A stretch of DNA of 64,000 nt from Mariannaea sp. PMI_226 (Eukaryota; Ascomycota; Sordariomycetes; Hypocreales; Nectriaceae): the NCBI GenBank assembly GCA_024336345.1, contig JANFOG010000008.1, positions 1,550,001-1,614,000 of the forward strand. The letters run 5' to 3'. Below the pieces are notes generated by a model. It was not told where the DNA came from and searched no databases. It was given only the letters and a program-made list of their open reading frames with translations. Position 1 is the stretch's first letter, and each line of letters begins with the position of its first letter. Made by a program: the position numbers and the translations under genes. Below are positions 61,481-64,000 of the stretch, in pieces.

Positions 61481-63997
61481 ATGTCGTCTCTCGCCGAAGG
61501 ATCTATTGGTGAGCCTACCATCAGGCCTGACATTATCATTCTCGAGACGATTCGTCCTCCCAATTGGGGTCCCTCGGACTGGCAGGATGAAGAAGACTTC
61601 TGTGGGATCGAGAACCAAGACGAAGCCGAAGCTATCCTACAACCGGCTCTCAATGCTCAGGCGCGTCACCTGACTTCCCTGAACACCCCAGCTATCGAGA
61701 AGGTAGCCGCTTTAGAGAGGAAGTCCAATGCGGGACTCTTTGATATACCCTCCGACGCCGATAGTGACTCGACCGAGTCGCCGGACGCATCACCAGTGAC
61801 CCCGCAAGTCTCCAGGCTGGGACCATCACCATTGCCAACAGACACTCAACCCCAGGTTCAGCCTCTGCTTGTCACTGAACCACTCCCCTTGCCAAGTGAG
61901 GCCCAATCAAAACCGCATCCTTCGAAACCGCCAGTCCCAGGCCCCGTAAAGGGGGTTCTGGAGTCGACCCGGATTCGGTCCAGGTCCGCAGGCCACGAGG
62001 CATTGAAGAGAATACAGAAGGCTTTCCCATCATTTAACCCACCCTTACATCTCCCCTCTCTATCAACCTCCTTTCTTTCCAGTTTTACGGACAAAAACTC
62101 GAGTGGAAACTCGAATGGAAACTTGAATGGAAACTCGAATGGAAACTCGAATGGAAACTTGAATGGAAACTTGAATGGAAACTTGAATGAAAACTCGAAT
62201 GGAAGCTCGAAGAAGCCTATCGGTAGGCCTCCTATTAACGCTTCGTCATGGCCTCTGCAACGTCCACCAATTCATCCAATCTCATCAAACTCGAAACATG
62301 GCTCTCTTCGCCCGAAGATTCATCGTCGAGTTACGTCAGATGAGAATATCCTCTATCAAACCGTCTCTCGTACCTCTTCTTTGGGAGATGACGATGAGTT
62401 CCAGAACGTACGCGAAATGGTTAACATCCGGTACTTGGCCTTGAAAGATAGCCTCTCAGACGTGTCCAGCTTCAAAATGCCCCGTTTGCCAAAGTTGTCA
62501 AACCCGGCTATGAGGTCGGCGATGTCACTGCACATAGACCACACAGATTACTCGACAGAAACTCTTGGTCAACCATCTAACGTACCACAAGAATTGGATA
62601 TAGATCCCAAAGATCCCTTGGATCAAGTCTTGGAAGAGCTCACAGGTGACGTAGTCATTATGGGAGGATATCGCGGGTCCGTCCTACGGCATGCAGAACC
62701 TCCTCATCAACAACTCTGGGCCCCAGTCAAGCTCGGCCTAAACATGCGAAAGGTGAACCTCGAAGTTGGCCTAGAAGACGAAGATGAGGAAAGGATGGAA
62801 GAGACAGTCATCCCGTCAGGCATGTTGACACACATTGGTCCTATCGACATCTCTCGCAAGTTCATCAGGAAACTCTTGGCTTCCGAAAACGCACGTGAGG
62901 GAATATTACGCGTTTGGAACTTTGGCTACGACTGGCGGCTGAGTCCTCGCTTGCTTTCTCGTAAGCTTCAAGAGTTTCTGCAGAAGCTGCCTTCGAATGA
63001 AGTAGGCGTTCCCAAGGAGTCCAGCGGCGCGCTTGTGATTGCCCACAGTTTGGGAGGACTCATTGCCAGGCATGCTGTCAACCAGCGACCAGACCTGTTC
63101 AGTTCGGTGCTGTACTGTGGTACGCCACAGCGTTGCATCAATATTCTCAACCCGTTGAGACATGGCGATGCAGTGCTGTTCAATGAAAAGCTACTCACAG
63201 CCCACGTCAATATGACTATCCGCACATCCTTCGTCTTCCTACCAGAGGACGGCTTCTGCTTCGTCGACAAGACGACAGGCGAGCCGTATCCCATCGACTT
63301 TTACGATCCAAAGGAATGGATCAAGTGGCGTTTGAGCCCTTGTATAGCACCATACCTCCCACCGTATAATCGTCAACCGCAAACCTCGTTCACCTCTCGT
63401 ATTCCAAAATCACTGCGGTCTCGAGCCGACAGCAAATCAGAGAGGCAACATCCCTCACCAACGACAGCCAGCCGTAACCCCGTCACTTTCCAGCTCGACA
63501 GCAATGGTACCGCGGCCCATGATGGATCGACTCCTTCAAACCCCGAACGTGAACGCTACTTGGCTTACCTCACAAAAACTCTTGCCGCCACACGCAAGTT
63601 TCGCTCGGAACTTGCCCACTCACCCTCTCACCAAGACGCTAATTTATATCCTCCCATGGCCGTCTTGTATGGCAGAAGCATCCCAACTGTGTTTGCGGCC
63701 CAGGTCGCCAGCCGTGAAGCAATTTGCTGCCAGGACGCATACGATGACCTGCTTTTCCGCGCAGGCGACGGTGTGGTTCTAGCCAAGGAAGCCATGTTGC
63801 CCGAGGGATACGCAGTCGTGCGCGGCGGTAGAGTACGAACAGAGAGAGGACACATTACCATGATAGGGGATTTACCGGCTATGGGGCGTGCGCTGGGGGC
63901 ATTACTCCGTGGGAGAAAGAAGGGCATTGGTCTGGGATATTCCGAAGAGAAGGAGGAAAAAGCAGTGGATGAACAGGTTGCGGCCGTGAGTGCGTAA
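61481..63997 (+). CDS. LCAT-like alpha/beta-hydrolase (lipase/acyltransferase) with disordered N-terminus
   Basis: A single exon encodes 838 residues and stops three bases before the window edge. The first ATG in frame is at 61481 with a CACC context; earlier positions need TTG. Residues 1-360 are disordered, Pro/Ser-rich, and include an Asn/Gly-rich tandem (about 206-243). The hydrolase domain starts near residue 380 (DVVIMGGYRGSVL). It has the LCAT-type strand WNFGYDWRLSPRLLSRKL and the nucleophile in VIAHSLGGLIARH (Ser about 523). A terminal region (FCFVDKTTGEPYPIDFYDPK and TERGHITMIGDLPAMG) provides candidate Asp and His. No signal peptide or membrane helix is evident, unlike PDAT. The lipid substrate is unknown. 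Confidence 0.83.
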   Translation: MSSLAEGSIGEPTIRPDIIILETIRPPNWGPSDWQDEEDFCGIENQDEAEAILQPALNAQARHLTSLNTPAIEKVAALERKSNAGLFDIPSDADSDSTESPDASPVTPQVSRLGPSPLPTDTQPQVQPLLVTEPLPLPSEAQSKPHPSKPPVPGPVKGVLESTRIRSRSAGHEALKRIQKAFPSFNPPLHLPSLSTSFLSSFTDKNSSGNSNGNLNGNSNGNSNGNLNGNLNGNLNENSNGSSKKPIGRPPINASSWPLQRPPIHPISSNSKHGSLRPKIHRRVTSDENILYQTVSRTSSLGDDDEFQNVREMVNIRYLALKDSLSDVSSFKMPRLPKLSNPAMRSAMSLHIDHTDYSTETLGQPSNVPQELDIDPKDPLDQVLEELTGDVVIMGGYRGSVLRHAEPPHQQLWAPVKLGLNMRKVNLEVGLEDEDEERMEETVIPSGMLTHIGPIDISRKFIRKLLASENAREGILRVWNFGYDWRLSPRLLSRKLQEFLQKLPSNEVGVPKESSGALVIAHSLGGLIARHAVNQRPDLFSSVLYCGTPQRCINILNPLRHGDAVLFNEKLLTAHVNMTIRTSFVFLPEDGFCFVDKTTGEPYPIDFYDPKEWIKWRLSPCIAPYLPPYNRQPQTSFTSRIPKSLRSRADSKSERQHPSPTTASRNPVTFQLDSNGTAAHDGSTPSNPERERYLAYLTKTLAATRKFRSELAHSPSHQDANLYPPMAVLYGRSIPTVFAAQVASREAICCQDAYDDLLFRAGDGVVLAKEAMLPEGYAVVRGGRVRTERGHITMIGDLPAMGRALGALLRGRKKGIGLGYSEEKEEKAVDEQVAAVSA
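62098..62214 (+). repeat. 12-bp coding minisatellite in the LCAT-like gene
   Basis: About nine units of AACTCGAATGGA or AACTTGAATGGA type encode Asn-Ser-Asn-Gly and Asn-Leu-Asn-Gly tetrads. The period is a multiple of three, so unit number can vary without breaking the frame. Confidence 0.88.
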
Positions 63998-64000
63998 CAA

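Overview
The window is nuclear DNA of a filamentous ascomycete. Genes are intron-bearing, with introns of about 50-100 bp, GT...AG borders and CTAAC-type branch sites. Pyrimidine-rich leaders precede the starts, and the tRNA-Leu carries an intron. Protein sequences and gene style fit Sordariomycetes, probably Hypocreales; the genus cannot be fixed by eye. I can support 17 protein genes and one tRNA gene. Most are conserved housekeeping genes. There is no secondary-metabolite cluster, CRISPR array or intact transposon.

Layout. 1-7.8 kb: a small GPI-anchored surface protein, a two-exon DUF7730 protein, and on the minus strand an NFKBIL1-like arginine-rich protein. 7.8-10.4 kb: a ZIP9/Atx2-type metal transporter and a minus-strand tRNA-Leu(CAG). 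10.4-14.3 kb: non-coding DNA and the leader of an F-box/WD40 ubiquitin-ligase receptor. 17.7-22.6 kb: pyruvate dehydrogenase E1-alpha, then replicative DNA ligase I. 23-29 kb: a CLC chloride transporter and a neurochondrin-family gene, divergent from one promoter region. 29.3-33.5 kb: a flavoprotein disulfide oxidoreductase, tail to tail with the V-ATPase assembly factor VMA22, then an MFS transporter. 33.5-40.6 kb: an AT-rich gene desert with a decayed coding relic, followed by the long CDC42 5' region. 40.6-46.3 kb: CDC42 and a signal-peptide-bearing agmatinase-like ureohydrolase. 46.3-54.4 kb: an 8 kb stretch without a recognisable gene, ending in the pyrimidine-rich leader of a four-RRM Nrd1-like RNA-binding protein. 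57.7-64 kb: a histidine acid phosphatase and, divergent from it, a long LCAT-like lipase with a coding minisatellite.

Themes. Several products touch mitochondria (PDH E1-alpha, and probably an alternative DNA ligase I form and the oxidoreductase). Others concern endomembrane ion balance: CLC, ZIP and VMA22, the last being needed to assemble the proton pump that CLC exchangers work beside. Others are regulators of growth and differentiation (F-box/WD40, Cdc42, Nrd1-like). They are not an operon-like unit.

The best leads are: an in-frame upstream ATG giving DNA ligase I a mitochondrial-type presequence, with ACGCG cell-cycle-type boxes upstream; dense clusters of the palindrome GGTACC in promoter-proximal non-coding DNA; a perfect palindrome in a divergent promoter; and a 20-bp exact repeat linking two decayed regions 32 kb apart. 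Splice sites were placed by reading frame, consensus and protein continuity. None is supported by transcript data.
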